A stretch of 64,000 nucleotides of DNA from Cavenderia fasciculata (lineage: Eukaryota; Evosea; Eumycetozoa; Acytosteliales; Cavenderiaceae), in contig NW_004457624.1 in NCBI RefSeq assembly GCF_000203815.1, positions 2,666,001 to 2,730,000 on the forward strand, in the 5' to 3' direction. Below the pieces are notes generated by a model that saw only the letters and a program-made list of their open reading frames with translations, ran no database searches and was not told the origin of the DNA. Below, one piece after another: positions 21,146 through 33,011 of the stretch; position 1 is the stretch's first letter, and the number at the start of each line of letters is the position of its first letter. Both the position numbers and the translations under genes were made by a program.

Positions 21146-21786
21146 ATGTCTCAAGTTCCACGTAACTTTAGATTGTTAGAAGAATTAGAAAAGGGTGAAA
21201 AGGGCTTGAATGGTGATGGAAACGTAAGCTATGGTTTAGAATCCCCAGATGATACCTATCTCAGCTCGTGGATCGGTACTATTATCGGACCAGGCAATGT
21301 ATGTAATCAAAGATAGATAGATAGATAGAATAGAAGAGTAGAATAGAATAGTTTTACACAGATCTTATCACCAACCAACAACAAGAGAGACAAGACATAA
21401 TAGAATAGGTTTCTAGAACTTGGTGTTGGGGGTGGTATATATCATGATTCTACCTAAAACAAAGATATTAATATACACAATTGTATCAATTCTCCTTTTA
21501 TCAATAACTACAACAACAACAGAGTCCACATGAAAATAGAATTTACACTCTTAAAATATTTTGTGATAAGGATTACCCATCGAAACCACCAGCTGTAAAA
21601 TTTACGTCAAAGATTAATATGGGATGTGTCAGTGGTACAGGTGCAATTGAAACAAAGTCTTTCCCATTGTTGAAAGATTGGAACCCAAAGACAACCATTG
21701 AAACCATTCTCATTGAATTGCGTAGAGAAATGGGTTCATCTGCGAACAAGAAGTTGGTTCAACCACCCGAAGGATCAAACTATTAA
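21146..21786 (+). CDS. ube2v: ubiquitin-conjugating enzyme variant (UEV, Mms2/Ube2V)
   Basis: Two exons, 21146-21298 and 21523-21786, joined in phase 0 at GTATGT...CAACAG; 138 residues. It matches Mms2 throughout: [17 protein letters not shown] at the start, [18 protein letters not shown] across the central sheet, and the ending QPPEGSNY. Where an active E2 has its catalytic Cys, the sequence runs through [20 protein letters not shown] as in UEVs and lacks the H-P-N motif. It should pair with Ubc13 to make K63-linked ubiquitin chains in DNA damage tolerance and signalling. An A-run element lies about 110-140 bases before the ATG. Confidence 0.94.
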
Positions 21787-22377
21787 ACTAAATAGTTTAA
21801 CAAACCAAAACAAAACAAACAACAAACCAAATTACAACCAACACCTACCTACCAACCTTACCCGAAAAAGATTTGATGGCGCCAATCATCTCTATCAGTC
21901 TCTTATATAAAAGATGACCCACTCAAAAAATCAATCAAACCTCTCCCCTCCTTCTCCTCACTATTCCTTTTGCCAACCTTTTAATAATGAGTAAACCAAA
22001 TTTGGTTATATTTTAATCTCTTTCATTTAAAAATGGATGATGGTATAGAATAATAATATCTTTTGGTTTACTGTTGCCACATCACCTCCTTTTGGAAAAC
22101 AACAAATATATAAAACTACAAAAAAAAAAAATAAAGGTTAAAAATTTGTATATTAATTTCTATCCAGGAACATAGATCCTATCCATCCTGGATCTATCTA
22201 TTATTATGCTCAATCAATCAAAATCAAATGATTATTAATTGAAATTTCCAACAATATGTCTGTTCAAAATATATTAAAAAAAAACAAAAGGTGTGGATAT
22301 CCATTGCAATCACAAAGAAGGAAGGATCCTAAACTACAAATCAATTTAAAAGATTCTTATACTATTACTTCAACAAT
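21787..22377. other. intergenic region between UEV and the coiled-coil gene
   Basis: AT-rich with CA-rich 3' UTR-like sequence first, an A-run at about 22121-22133, and no convincing frame or structured element. Confidence 0.5.
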
Positions 22378-23139
22378 ATGGAAACAAATCAATTAATAGA
22401 TAATGATGGTGATAAAGATTTCTATCAAGATCAATTAAATCAATATAGAAACAAACATCTCAAAGTAAAGACAGAAGATGAATTGAGCCAAGATTTGAAA
22501 AGAATACAAATAGAGGAGAATAAAAGGGATAAAGAACAAGAACAAGAAAAGAAGTTACAAGTTGAAAAGGTCGAATTGGTTAGTCAAACTACTCAATTGG
22601 ATGAATACAAGGGTGTTAGAAAACAAGAGACTGACAAGACACTACAAGATAGGGAGGAGATGAGAAAAAGGGTACAAGAAAAGATAGAATTGGAGAAACA
22701 AAGGGCAGCCCAATTATTGGTAGATAGTAAGGTTGGACAAGTGGATCAAATGAAAGAATACCAGTTGACAAGATCAAGAGATAGTAAACAACAAAGACAA
22801 AATGATTTGGCTATTTTGCAAAAGAAAAGGGCTGATAAGGAATTGGAAGAACAAAGAATAAGAGAAGCCAAACAAAGAGAAAAACAACAACACCAAGATC
22901 AATTAAATGCATACCAACAAAAACAACATGCTGAAATTGATCGTCAAAAACAACAACAAGAGAATAGTCATATCCAATTGGTAGATTATGGTAATCATTA
23001 TTATAATGCCTCTGGACGACCAAATAATCGTCCTCCATCTCTATTGGAATTGAATCCACATCAACGTATTGTTGTTAACAAACCTCCTCCTAGAGTACAA
23101 GGTTCAATTAAAAAACTTGGTGGATATGGTTCAAATTAA
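22378..23139 (+). CDS. coiled-coil protein of unknown function
   Basis: A single exon of 253 residues. From about residue 15 to 205 it is an almost unbroken charged helix rich in Glu, Lys, Gln and Arg (for example RIQIEENKRDKEQEQEKKLQ), strongly suggesting a long coiled coil. A polar, Pro-containing tail follows (RPNNRPPSLLELNPHQR) and ends KKLGGYGSN. I do not recognise a family; it vaguely resembles trichohyalin- or caldesmon-like helices by composition only. It converges with the SYF1 gene, leaving just 66 bases between stop codons. Confidence 0.7.
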   Translation: METNQLIDNDGDKDFYQDQLNQYRNKHLKVKTEDELSQDLKRIQIEENKRDKEQEQEKKLQVEKVELVSQTTQLDEYKGVRKQETDKTLQDREEMRKRVQEKIELEKQRAAQLLVDSKVGQVDQMKEYQLTRSRDSKQQRQNDLAILQKKRADKELEEQRIREAKQREKQQHQDQLNAYQQKQHAEIDRQKQQQENSHIQLVDYGNHYYNASGRPNNRPPSLLELNPHQRIVVNKPPPRVQGSIKKLGGYGSN

Positions 23140-23205
23140 TCAAATTAATTAAATGATTCAATTTAGTTTGGTTTCCTAGTTGTATTATTGTTATTATTAT
23201 TCTTT

Positions 23206-23378
23206 TTATTTTTTAGTATTTGAAGTAAATAAAGATGAAGGTAATTGTTTTTCTTCAATTTGCATTGTTCCCTTTTCTTCATCTTCTTCATCTTCTTCAT
23301 CTTCATCATCAATATCGATTTCATCTTGATTATCAACCTTTTGAATATTATTATTACCATTATTATTACCATTATTAC

Positions 23379-23415
<37 letters not shown>

Positions 23416-25579
23416 GTTTCCATTATTATTTAATTTATCTAATTGAGCCATTTGAATATCTAATTTAATTCTATTATTTTCATCTTCTTTTTGTTTGTTA
23501 TTTAACATTTCTATGGCAGCCAAATTAACTTGATTAAATTGACCAGTGACTGATTTTTTAATACGAATCATTTCTCTAACGGTTTCTTCATTACCATGAT
23601 CTCTTTCAAATGAATGCCATGCTTGCCAGAATGATAGTAATTTGTTGGGATTTGAGAATTGGGAGCCGTGAACAAAGATGGAACGAGCACGATCAATTTC
23701 ACCATGTTTTCTTTCCATGTCTGCGAATCTAACACACATATCACTAGCCTTTTCATCGGGCAGCGATTCTATAGCACGTGTATAAATCTCTCTGGTCTTT
23801 GATAAACCATAAAACTCGGTGGTTCTAGCAATATACAACAAATACATATTATACTTGTCTTCATTGGCAACGGCTCTTGTAGCACGATCATAAACTGACA
23901 TTGAATGACGTGCCAACCCAAATTGTTCCTCTAAATTGGCATACATTAAATAAAATATCTTGGCTTGTTTCATTGGTACCTTTGTCAATACTTGTTCAAA
24001 TAAATCTCTTGATCTTTCTAATTTTGTTCCTCCCTATGAAAAAAAATAAAATAAATAAAAATATAAGTATATTGATCAATATATATATGTCTATTATTTG
24101 TTTCTCTCTCTCTCTCTCTCTCTCTTTACTTACATATCTATTAATAAATTTAGTTAGATAGGAAATCCAAATATCTTGAACCATTGGAAAAGGGAAAAGA
24201 GAGATACCTTGTTCATAGGCTTTGAAAGCATCTTCAAAGTAACGATTCTCTTCAAGGTATTCTGCATAGTTTAGGATGATTTGTGGGGTGACTATTTTAA
24301 GTTGAATCATCTTGTCATAGATTGATTTGGTCGATAAAAAGGTGCCAAATGATTCCTCGACATCGGCATAAAAGGTCCACAATTTGGATGATTTCCAAAG
24401 TCGCTTTTGGACGGGCTCGCTGTCTGGAATGTGGTGAGGACGACGAGGTGATACGGTGGCACGTGATAATACTTGACGTGCCTTTTCATAGTTTTGACTA
24501 CGAATCTCCATCTCGGCATAGTCGCAGTAGAGTGATGACAACTCATCGACGGTACGGTACTCTACCTTTACACCACGATCAAAGATACGTCGTGCTTGAT
24601 CCAATTTATCGTGGTCTTCATAGTATCGTGCAAATGCACTCCACAGCGAGTGTGGGCGACCCTTGGCCAATTTCGGATCGACCGTTGCAACAGCCTTGGC
24701 AAACGTTTCGACCACCATCTTGGGTTGCCCGTGGTAGAGTGCGACACGTTTATGCCATTCGTTGACATTGTGAGGGTTTTGACGGAGAAGTACCGAGCTG
24801 AGAAGGAATGGTTGTCTCTCGATCAAATGCTCGTACCTCGCAACCAAAAGGTCAAACTCGTCACTCGCAATGACCGATGCAGACTCATCACCTGCACTCT
24901 CTTCGACAATCTGTTGTTGAGCAGCCAACAAACTATCTTCAAACATGGTATAGGCATCCCAAATCTGTGAAAAGTCTCTGGCTGTGCCAACACTCTCCAT
25001 CGCCTCTTCAAAGATATCACGTGCCTTGTCAAACTGCGCCAACTGTACATAATAGTCTGCCAACGAACACCACAACTTGCCAGCCTGTGTGCGATAGGTG
25101 GCGATACCCGACCGAATGACAGCCTCGCAATCAACACCACAACAAGCAACATCTCTTGGGTGCTGGGTTAGAACGTCGCACAGTTGTTGCCACAACTCTT
25201 GACGAGTCTTTCCTTTTCTCGAAACAAACTTTTCATTGTTTAATATGGCCAACAACTGTGTCGTTGCTTCTGCCCATGCACCAATCTCCATCAGATACTC
25301 TATGTAATCCTCCAAACCTTCCGACTCGATCTTGAACCAACGTTTATAAACTCTTGTAATCACTTCTCTAATACCAATCTTTCTAACAAATGGAATGTAC
25401 AATCCCCATATTCTATCATGTTGTGTTATTGGCAATGATCTCAATGCTCTATCAAATGTTCTTCTTGTCTTTGTAACCTTTGATTGTAATATTAGAAATT
25501 CACAATATTCTATCCATATTCTTGGCATCTATAGAAAATAAATGTATGTATGAGTGAGAGGTTGTTGTAAACCAACCTT

Positions 25580-25611
<32 letters not shown>

Positions 25612-26083
25612 ACTATCATCCCTTGTCTAAAAATATTAAAGATCTTTCAAAAGCACTATTTACTTGATCATAGATTGGATCAACTATACATTTACCACGT
25701 ACCCAAACTACAAGTTCATGTAAATATCTATGCCATAGTTTATAACTACGAGGTAAAGCTTTAACAGCTCTCTCATAGATTGCATTACGAATCGATTGTG
25801 TCGCATCATTCTTGTATTCTAAATATCTTAACCAACTTGCTATTGATAATGAATTCTTTTTTATATCTTCTTCATATGCTAAATCTTCCTCCTACAAAGT
25901 ATAATAATGATATGTTAACATCTCATCTATCTATATTCTATTGTGTATATATATATAAAGTATTGAACATGTTCATATACATACAGATAGATTGTTATTA
26001 TTATTATTAACAATATCATCAACATCAACATTCATATGATGATCATCTGATGATGAAGATGAAATTACACCTGCTGTTGGCAT
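23206..26083 (-). CDS. xab2: pre-mRNA splicing factor SYF1/XAB2 (HAT-repeat protein)
   Basis: Exons 25985-26083, 25622-25891, 24134-25528 and 23206-24033 give about 863 residues. HAT (half-a-TPR) repeats fill the protein, with family-typical segments WLRYLEYKNDA, VVWVRGKCIVDPIYDQVNS, MPRIWIEYCEFL, RRTFDRALRSLPITQHDRIW and RYGGTKLERSRDLFEQ. SYF1 is a scaffold of the Prp19-associated (NineTeen) spliceosome complex, and XAB2 also acts in transcription-coupled repair. The C-terminus carries an Asn run and an acidic tract. The junction after exon 2 is odd: family likeness requires coding through FERSLIFLDK to base 25622, but no GT donor exists there and stop codons follow at once. The nearest canonical phase-0 donor (GTAAAT, after 25664) would delete 14 conserved residues. 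An AT microsatellite sits in that intron. Confidence 0.88.
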
Positions 26084-26568
26084 CTTATCTATCCTCTCTC
26101 TCTCTCTCTCTCTCTCTCTATTACTCTATACTCTCTTTTAGTAATAGACTACTACCAACTACAACTATAACTTTTATCTTTTTTGATGTATTTATATTAC
26201 AAAGAGTGAGTGCGTCGATGAGAAGATCAATGAATTTTGGAAATAGATAAAAAAGACGACGACGAATCAATACTGATTGATTGGAGTACTGATGAAAATC
26301 AAACTATCTATCTTTAAAGGATAATTATATATTTCTTTTATTTGTATTTGTATTTGGGTATATTTGTGCAGTCATTTAATTAATCTGCCATAAATATAAA
26401 TGGTAGCGAATAAAAAATGGATGACGGAAATAATATAACAACTCTCAAAAAAAGACAATACAAAGATAGATAAATGAAGTAAAGCATGTGATTATACATA
26501 TGCATGCAATCGTTTGTGTATATTATATTTTTAGGAATATCCTCCCTCTTAAAAACCTACAAATTTAT
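26084..26568. other. intergenic region between SYF1 and ribosomal protein L14
   Basis: Holds a CT dinucleotide run (26096-26120) just upstream of the SYF1 start and otherwise AT-rich sequence. No gene seen. Confidence 0.5.
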
Positions 26569-27383
26569 TTATTTCTTGACGGCGACTTTCTTGAGGTAAG
26601 TGTTTCTCTTGACGTTGTGGGCCTTGACCAACTTGTTGAATTCAGCGTTGATCTTGTTGTTACGCTAAGTATGATAGTAATAGTAAGATAAGTGGATAAT
26701 GTGATTAATAACGTTGTCTTTTTGAAATGATCGATTTTTGACATGAATCAACTATATAATAACAACGACTAACTATAATCATTCCTGTTTGATATATATA
26801 ATGCTGCTCAAATCCTTGCTATTGTATGTACTATATAGTTGATTCTGTCTAAAATCTAAATCTGTATAATGTTGTATGTGTGATACTTACGGCCTTACGG
26901 GCAATGTCAGCCTTGAAACGATCGAAATCGTTGGAGGCAGCCTTAGCCTTGTTGGCAGCGACCTTCTTGACGATGGCGAGGGTAGCAATCTTGGAGTCAA
27001 CTCCGGATTCCTTGATGGCCTTGTTGAGACTGGTGAGTCTGGCACCTCTTGGGATTTCGACCTTGAGCTTGGTCAATTGGACCCACTTGAGGTTAATAAC
27101 TTGACGTGGAACCTTGGTGGATGGACCGTGAACAAGGATCTGATAGAGAGTGAAGGAGAGAGAGAGAAGATAGAGTAATGGGTAGGAGAAATAAGATGAT
27201 TAGAGATCTGCTGTAACTGTATTCTAACTATTCTAACTATTCCCTCTGCTGCTAAAAGATATATACTCTGTTTTGATCCAAGACATCGAGGATGACGGCA
27301 GTCTTGTTTCTGAATGGACCAAAGTTGATGAAGACAACACGGCCAATCTCTACGAATAAGGTGAAATTCTTGCTGGTCAACAT
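26569..27383 (-). CDS. rpl14: 60S ribosomal protein L14 (eL14)
   Basis: Three exons, 27267-27383, 26891-27139 and 26569-26664, with GTATAT and GTAAGT donors; 153 residues. Recognised by [20 protein letters not shown] (the KOW-like SH3 barrel at the N-terminus), [10 protein letters not shown], then WVQLTKLKV and a basic C-terminal helix ending KKVAVKK. It is a structural protein of the cytosolic large subunit. Codons are strongly biased to C-ending forms, as expected for a highly expressed gene and unlike AT-rich neighbours. An A-run/T-run palindrome at about 27494-27515 lies some 110 bases upstream of the ATG. Confidence 0.94.
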
Positions 27384-28547
27384 TGTGAGGTGATAGCTAG
27401 AGGATGTACGGATAACACAAATCTTCCAAGTAGGTGAATCTCTTGCAGGCAAAAGCGGCAACACGCCGAGCCCACCATAGAGCGTCGACTCGATTAAAAA
27501 AAATTTTAATTTTTAGCATTTTTACTTTTTCAACGACTCTAAATTCTTGCCCATCCTCTGGCGAGAGGAACCTAATATATCTTGGCTTTGACAGAAATAC
27601 TGTATATTATATATACACACTATAACAATATCATGAACATTTCAACAGTCAACCATTGGTTGTTCTGTTATTATACTAACCGCAAAACTTTTTCATGAAT
27701 TCATTCTCACAATCATTCATTCATTCATTCATTGTAACAAGAAATGAAACAAAGATGAATATGAATAGATCTTGGAATGATGGTGATGACACTTTTGACT
27801 ATAACTATTTGGGTCATGTTCCCAATTTGTTGACTATAATTATAATTGCCATTTTCATGATGAGCAAGAGAGACACAAGATGAAAGAGTCAATTGACATT
27901 GATGGGAATAAATAATAATAAAAGTTCAAGGCATTTAACTATCGATCCTGTAATAATAAATGTAAATGCTGGAGAATAACATATTAAAGCACTCCATGTT
28001 TGGGTATAGATAAAGACAGATCTGTTCTGAGTCTATTCATTGTTTGGATGAAACGAGAGACAGACAAAAAAATTTTAATTGATTTTTTTCTTTTTTTCTC
28101 TCACAGTGCTTGCTGATCACCCACTTTTGCATTCATTGATTTCTTTGTGCAGTATTATTAGATAACTCTGTTAAATTATTAAAAAGGTAGATATATTAGA
28201 TGATGATCATACAATAGATAGCAACAACATAGTAGACAGAAACAGCAGTACGAGAAGCAGTAGATTAGAAATCGCAAAAATGCATTACATATCATGCGAC
28301 AGACAATACAACATGATGTCATTCATTCATTCATTCATTCATCGTGATGATCTGATGAGTGAATGAATGATCTTACAACCGATCATAATGTGTATTCATA
28401 TGTACATATGGTCGTACAAATGATATATTATATACTGTGATGCGATCAGACAAACAACAAAAGAATAGAACAAGAATACAAGATGATTCGTGTACAGGAC
28501 AACTTACTAATATAATCAAATCATTTCAACAACAATAGAAATAAGAA
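27384..28547. other. divergent spacer between rpl14 and the COX gene
   Basis: About 1.2 kb. It holds an A/T palindrome near each side (27494-27515 and 28066-28098) and CATT tetranucleotide runs at 27715-27735 and 28320-28342. The second run is followed by GAGTGAATGAATGA on the same strand, so it can fold into an imperfect hairpin. A 62-codon plus frame at 27695 is low complexity and not accepted. Confidence 0.5.
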
Positions 28548-28730
28548 ATGTCACTCGTTCTCCCAGGTTTCATTAAGACACAAATCTTAAAGGATATTGG
28601 CTATGGTTTGGTCATTGGTGTCATCCCAGGTCTCTACTTCAAGTTTGGCTATGTCAACAAGATCCAAAGAGAAAGAGAAGAATACTATGCTGCTTTGGAC
28701 AAGCAACCAATCGACGATGCCAACATCTAA
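28548..28730 (+). CDS. small cytochrome c oxidase subunit (Dictyostelium VIIe/VIIs type)
   Basis: A single exon of 60 residues. VLPGFIKTQILKDIGYGLVIG leads into one membrane helix (GLVIGVIPGLYFKFGY), followed by a charged matrix- or intermembrane-facing tail NKIQREREEYYAALDKQ. Size and layout match the single-helix nuclear-coded subunit VII of Dictyostelium cytochrome c oxidase, which exists as oxygen-regulated isoforms. C-ending codons suggest high expression. The isoform cannot be told from one copy, and the family call is from memory of size and motif rather than alignment. Confidence 0.65.
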   Translation: MSLVLPGFIKTQILKDIGYGLVIGVIPGLYFKFGYVNKIQREREEYYAALDKQPIDDANI

Positions 28731-29314
28731 ACGATAGATAGGATAGATAGTAACAATAATAACAACTATAGTATATAATGATAATAACATAATAACCAAA
28801 CCAACACACAATAATACAACAACAAACATATTTAAAATATAAAACTACTACACAGGTTTTGTGGAGAGCATTATTATAAATGCCTCTCGTACAGTAAATA
28901 ATAATAATAATATTTGATTATTTATGGACATTCAATGTATATCGATGGTTAGACAGATTAATCTATCTATGTTTAGATATAATTGATCACACACATCCAT
29001 CGATCCATAACTTGATGATTATTATTGTCTTTTTTTTTTTTTTGTTTATAAGAAGAACAACAAGAAGAGGTGAACATCATCATTCCATTGTGAGAATACA
29101 TGGAAAGTATTCCAATATCTTCGGCAAAGAACTTCTTCTTGATTCTAAAAAAATAATTAATTAATTTTTATTTATTATTAGTTTGGGAGAGGGGGGGTTG
29201 TGTGTGAAGTTGCTCTACAACTTTCATTGTTCAAAATAATAATATCTATCTTGTTGGTTGTATTGTATCATTTCATTTATTATCTTGTTTTCTAATCATT
29301 CTTGTTTGTATAAA
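28731..29314. other. spacer between the COX subunit and the aldo-keto reductase
   Basis: Contains a small imperfect hairpin at about 28865-28889 (GAGAGCAT...ATGCCTCTC), AAT repeats, and a run of 16 T near 29031-29046. No frame of interest. Confidence 0.45.
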
Positions 29315-30343
29315 ATGTCTCTAACTATTAGATCTGCTGTTACTCTTGCAAATGGTGTAAAGATGCCATTATTAGGTTGTAAGTATTCATGAAGATAAAA
29401 GACCTTGATGATGTACATCATTTACATATACTAATCTATACTACTCTATTTATTAGTAGGAACCTATCAAATTTCAGGAGATGATATTAAAAAGTCTGTA
29501 AATTGGGCAATTGAAGATGGATATATTCATATTGATACTGCTGCATCGTATTGTAATGAAGAGTTGATTGGCAATGCGCTAAAGGAGATTTTTGCAAGTG
29601 GAAAGATTAAACGTGAGGATTTGTTTATCGTCTCCAAGGCTGCCACATCTGAACATGGTTATGAAAATGCAATCAATGGATGTGAGAGATCACTCAAGAA
29701 GCTTGGTATCGATTATTTGGACTTGTATTTGATCCATTGGCCAGGTGTCAAGGGTTTACAACCATCTGCACCAGAAAACTCTGTCACTAGAAAGGAGACT
29801 TGGAGAGCTTTTGAAAAGTTGTATCAAGATAAAAAGTGTCGTTCTATTGGTGTGAGCAACTATACCATCAAACATCTAGAGGAATTGAAAAAAGATTGTA
29901 CTGTCGTACCACATGTCAACCAAGTTGAATTCCATCCATTCCTCTATCAACAAGATTTACTCGATTATTGCAAGGCAAATAATATTGCTTTGGAAGCTTA
30001 TTCTTCTTTGGTTCGTGGTCAAGATGTATGTATTATTAAACCAAAAATGAATCATACATTCAATTAAGTTGTCTAACAATAATTATATATTATATTACTT
30101 TTACAGTGGGAAAATCCAACATTAAAAGAAGTTGCATCAAAATTGGGTAAATCAGTATCACAGGTTTTATTAAGATGGGCTATTCAAAAGGGAGTAGTTG
30201 TCATTCCAAAATCAACTAAACAAGATAGAATCAAAGAAAATGCAGACTTGTACAATTTTAATATTCCAAAGGATTTGGAAGAGAAATTAGATGCTCTAAA
30301 TCAATCCAAACATATTTGTTGGGATCCAAATACTGTTTTATAA
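29315..30343 (+). CDS. aldo-keto reductase
   Basis: Three exons, 29315-29378, 29457-30025 and 30107-30343; 289 residues. The first join (GTAAGT...TTAG) restores MPLLGLGTYQ, the family N-terminal strand. The catalytic tetrad is visible: Asp and Tyr in HIDTAASYCNEE, Lys in FIVSKAAT and His in LYLIHWPG. SIGVSNYTIKHLEEL and the C-terminal NADPH-binding segment VVIPKSTKQDRIKEN follow. It should be a monomeric NADPH-dependent (beta/alpha)8-barrel enzyme reducing aldehydes or ketones in the cytosol. It is somewhat short because the C-terminal loop that sets substrate choice is reduced. Confidence 0.93.
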
Positions 30344-30960
30344 ATCAAATCCAAAGGAAAGGATTCATGTAAAAAATTAAATAAATATATTCTCTTTGTG
30401 AATTTGTAATTAAATATTGTGTTTGTTCACCACTTTTCTTTTATATTAGAAAATAAATTAAATAGAAAAGAGACAAAGAAGATTCAGTAATTACCGAGCA
30501 TGACTACGACGATCAATATATGGCCTGGTCACCAACCCTACTGACTACCATTTGACGGTTGGAAAAAAGAACAAAAATTAAAAAAATTCATTTTTGAATA
30601 CGAATCGAGACATATTTCCATTTTCAAAAGTAGATCCTCCTTCTTCACATTCTTCTCCGTTGTTAGTCGATGATTAACGACCACGATACAGAGGTGTACG
30701 CAATGTAACGTGTTAGAAGGTTGGACACCGTACTACTAGCACTATAGATCAATCCTGGTTGTGGGAGGTGGTGGTGTCAACTCAACTACCATCATTTAAT
30801 TAATAATAGATTATAGATTTCGTATTTAAGCAATGGTCACCACCCATTCACCATCATACACTTAATTATCAATAATCAATAATCAATACAATTGATTTCA
30901 TTTATTTAATTGTTCAATCAATCAAATACAAATAGAAAAACAAACAACCAAGAGACAATC
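30344..30960. other. spacer before the first SLC35F-like gene
   Basis: Includes a patch of near-balanced base composition at about 30490-30780 with no coding frame, preceded by an A-rich/T-rich element at 30569-30596, and then an ATTA-rich promoter-like stretch with CAATAATCAATAATC direct repeats near 30866-30885. Confidence 0.45.
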
Positions 30961-32536
30961 ATGACAAACTACTACAATGACAGTGGAGGAAATACTACTA
31001 ATTATGGCACTAATGGTACCTATTTAATCATTAAATTATTAGATAGGTAGGTGAAGATTTCAAATTAATATTAATATTATTATTTTGTTATTTATTTATT
31101 ATTATTATTGTTTTAGAAACATTACTTTTAAAAAAAGATATTGATTCAGTTCAAGTTGGACAACAAACAGAGAACCCAAAACCAAAAAGAATTATTGGTA
31201 TTGTGATTGTCATTTTAATTCTATTGTTGCAAACTACGCTATCAGAGTTTGGACAAGTTGTTTTATTTGATTTTCCAAAACCATTCTTTGTTTGTATGTC
31301 ATCATCGGCCTTTTTATTTTTAGCCATACCAATTGAATTGGTAGCATTAAAAATTGATCAATCTAAAAAATCAAACAAAGAAAAACAACCATTGATGGCA
31401 CGTAGCATTCAAGAAACCAACGACGAATTGGAATCCAACAACAACGACTCTATGATCGAGACTATTAAATCAGAGTTTTCAAAATCAGAGTTTTCCTATC
31501 CAAAGTTCTTTTTGGTTTGTTTTGGTATGACCTTTTTATTATTGGTTACTAATTGGTTATGGATGATTGGTTTCTCTTTAACTGAAGTTAGTACTGCTAC
31601 TGCTATTTATCGTAAGTAAATCACACGTTATTTATTTTTTATCCATCATTAACTTATTCATTAATGTATAATATTTCTATTTATTTTAGAATCGGCAACT
31701 GTTTTTGTATTTATTTTTTCAATTATTATTCTTAAAGATAAACCAACTCTGTTAAAGGTGGTTTATGTATTTTTATTCATTGGAGGTGTTGTTGGTATTA
31801 CTGTTGCCGATCAACTCTCTGGTGACGATTCTTCAAAATTCCCACATGCAGTCATTGGTGATATTATCATGGTCGTATCGGCGTGTCTATGGGCATTGTA
31901 CGAGGTTTTGGTCAACAAATTCTTTGGTAAAGCTTCAAGAACCGTTTTAAACTTTTTCATTGGTATGACCACTTTCAACATGCTCATTATCGGTATTCCA
32001 ACACTTGCCATTATCAACAAGATTGGATTCGAACCATTTGATCTCCCAGACAACAAACAACTTACAGATTTGGCAATCATGGCTTCAATTGCTTTTGCAC
32101 TTTTATATGTTATGAATATTGGTGTATGTATAAAATAATTTAACAATCAAACAAACAGACGGTTGATATATAATTTATTTATAATTTATTAATTTAAATT
32201 TCAATTTAGTTATCAATTTGTAGTCCATTATTTGTTAGATCAGGTGAATTGATGACTATTCCAGGCACACTATTTTGGGATATTATTTTCAAACATTACA
32301 AAATGCCATTGACTTCAATTCCAGGTTTTGTGGCTATTATCGTTGGATTTGTTCTATCACTTTATGTCGAAAACAAAGCAATGAAGGAACATGATGATCA
32401 ATCATCATCACAATCAACCAAGAATTCCTCCAAAGTAGATCCTGAAAATCAAATATCATCAGATGATTTTGTTGATATTCTAGTTTCTACATCCTCTTCC
32501 TCTTCATCCTATAATTCTTATACTTTTACTTCATGA
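30961..32536 (+). CDS. drug/metabolite transporter, SLC35F3/F4-like
   Basis: Four exons, 30961-31015, 31117-31611, 31690-32123 and 32210-32536; 436 residues. About ten hydrophobic helices. Segments typical of the SLC35F branch are SLTEVSTATAIYQSATVFVF, IIILKDKPTLLKVVYV, and SACLWALYEVLVNKFFGKA with a charged loop after it. The last helices (SICSPLFVRSGELMTIPGT, then PGFVAIIVGFVLSLYVE) match SLC35F3/F4, one of which is linked to thiamine transport. Long hydrophilic loops lie at the N-terminus and between helices 2 and 3; the Ser-rich C-terminal tail is probably cytosolic. The substrate is not known. It faces a paralogue (33899-35596) across one other gene. Confidence 0.82.
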
Positions 32537-33011
32537 GTAATAATAATACTAGTTATATAGGAGTGATTTAAAAGGAAACTCCCCCACTCCCCTAATTACA
32601 ATAAATCCACTATCTATAGTGATTTTCGACTTGTGTCCAATAATATACTTCCATAACTATGTATAGTTTTGTTTCATTGAATCTGATTAATAATATTTTA
32701 GGTTGTTTGATTTCTAAACGGGGTCTCTTATACCACAGATCCTAAGGCCAACGTGTTTGGGTGGGTGGATCACGAGCACCGAGTCGGAAAAGGTTTTTTA
32801 TTCTCATAAACAGGGCCATCAGCTGATTGTCTGAAAAACCTCGTGGTAATAATGCAAAGAATTAATTTAAACAGTGATTTAAACACAACAACAACAACTT
32901 GATCACTATTTTGTTTCATTTCATTTCATTTCATTTCATCTCATTGTTGTTAAAACAGAGTTTAAACTCACATACACATCTTAATAATTATTATTTATTC
33001 TTTTTTCGAAA
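32537..33011. other. spacer containing a G/C-richer, foldable patch
   Basis: Downstream of the transporter stop the sequence is AT-rich, changes sharply to mixed composition at about 32715-32850, then returns to AT with TTTCA pentanucleotide repeats (32913-32940) before the surface glycoprotein start. Confidence 0.5.
32713..32850 (+). ncRNA. possible structured non-coding RNA
   Basis: Within a coding-free spacer, this stretch has no long frame yet is clearly richer in G/C. CACGAG (32771-32776) can pair with CTCGTG (32840-32845), enclosing a small CCGAGTCGG hairpin and a GTTTTT/AAAAAC stem (32793-32798 with 32834-32839). The GGTGGGTGGATCACGAGCACC run is unlike surrounding DNA. I do not recognise a known RNA family and found no DUSE directly upstream; strand is a guess. 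Confidence 0.25.

Noticed and set aside
27695-27883. 62-codon plus frame
   Set aside because: Composition is like the surrounding spacer; it begins in a CATT repeat and has no recognisable feature.
30490-30780. Mixed-composition patch considered as an RNA gene
   Set aside because: I could not find a convincing stem or a DUSE-like promoter, so it is only described as spacer.
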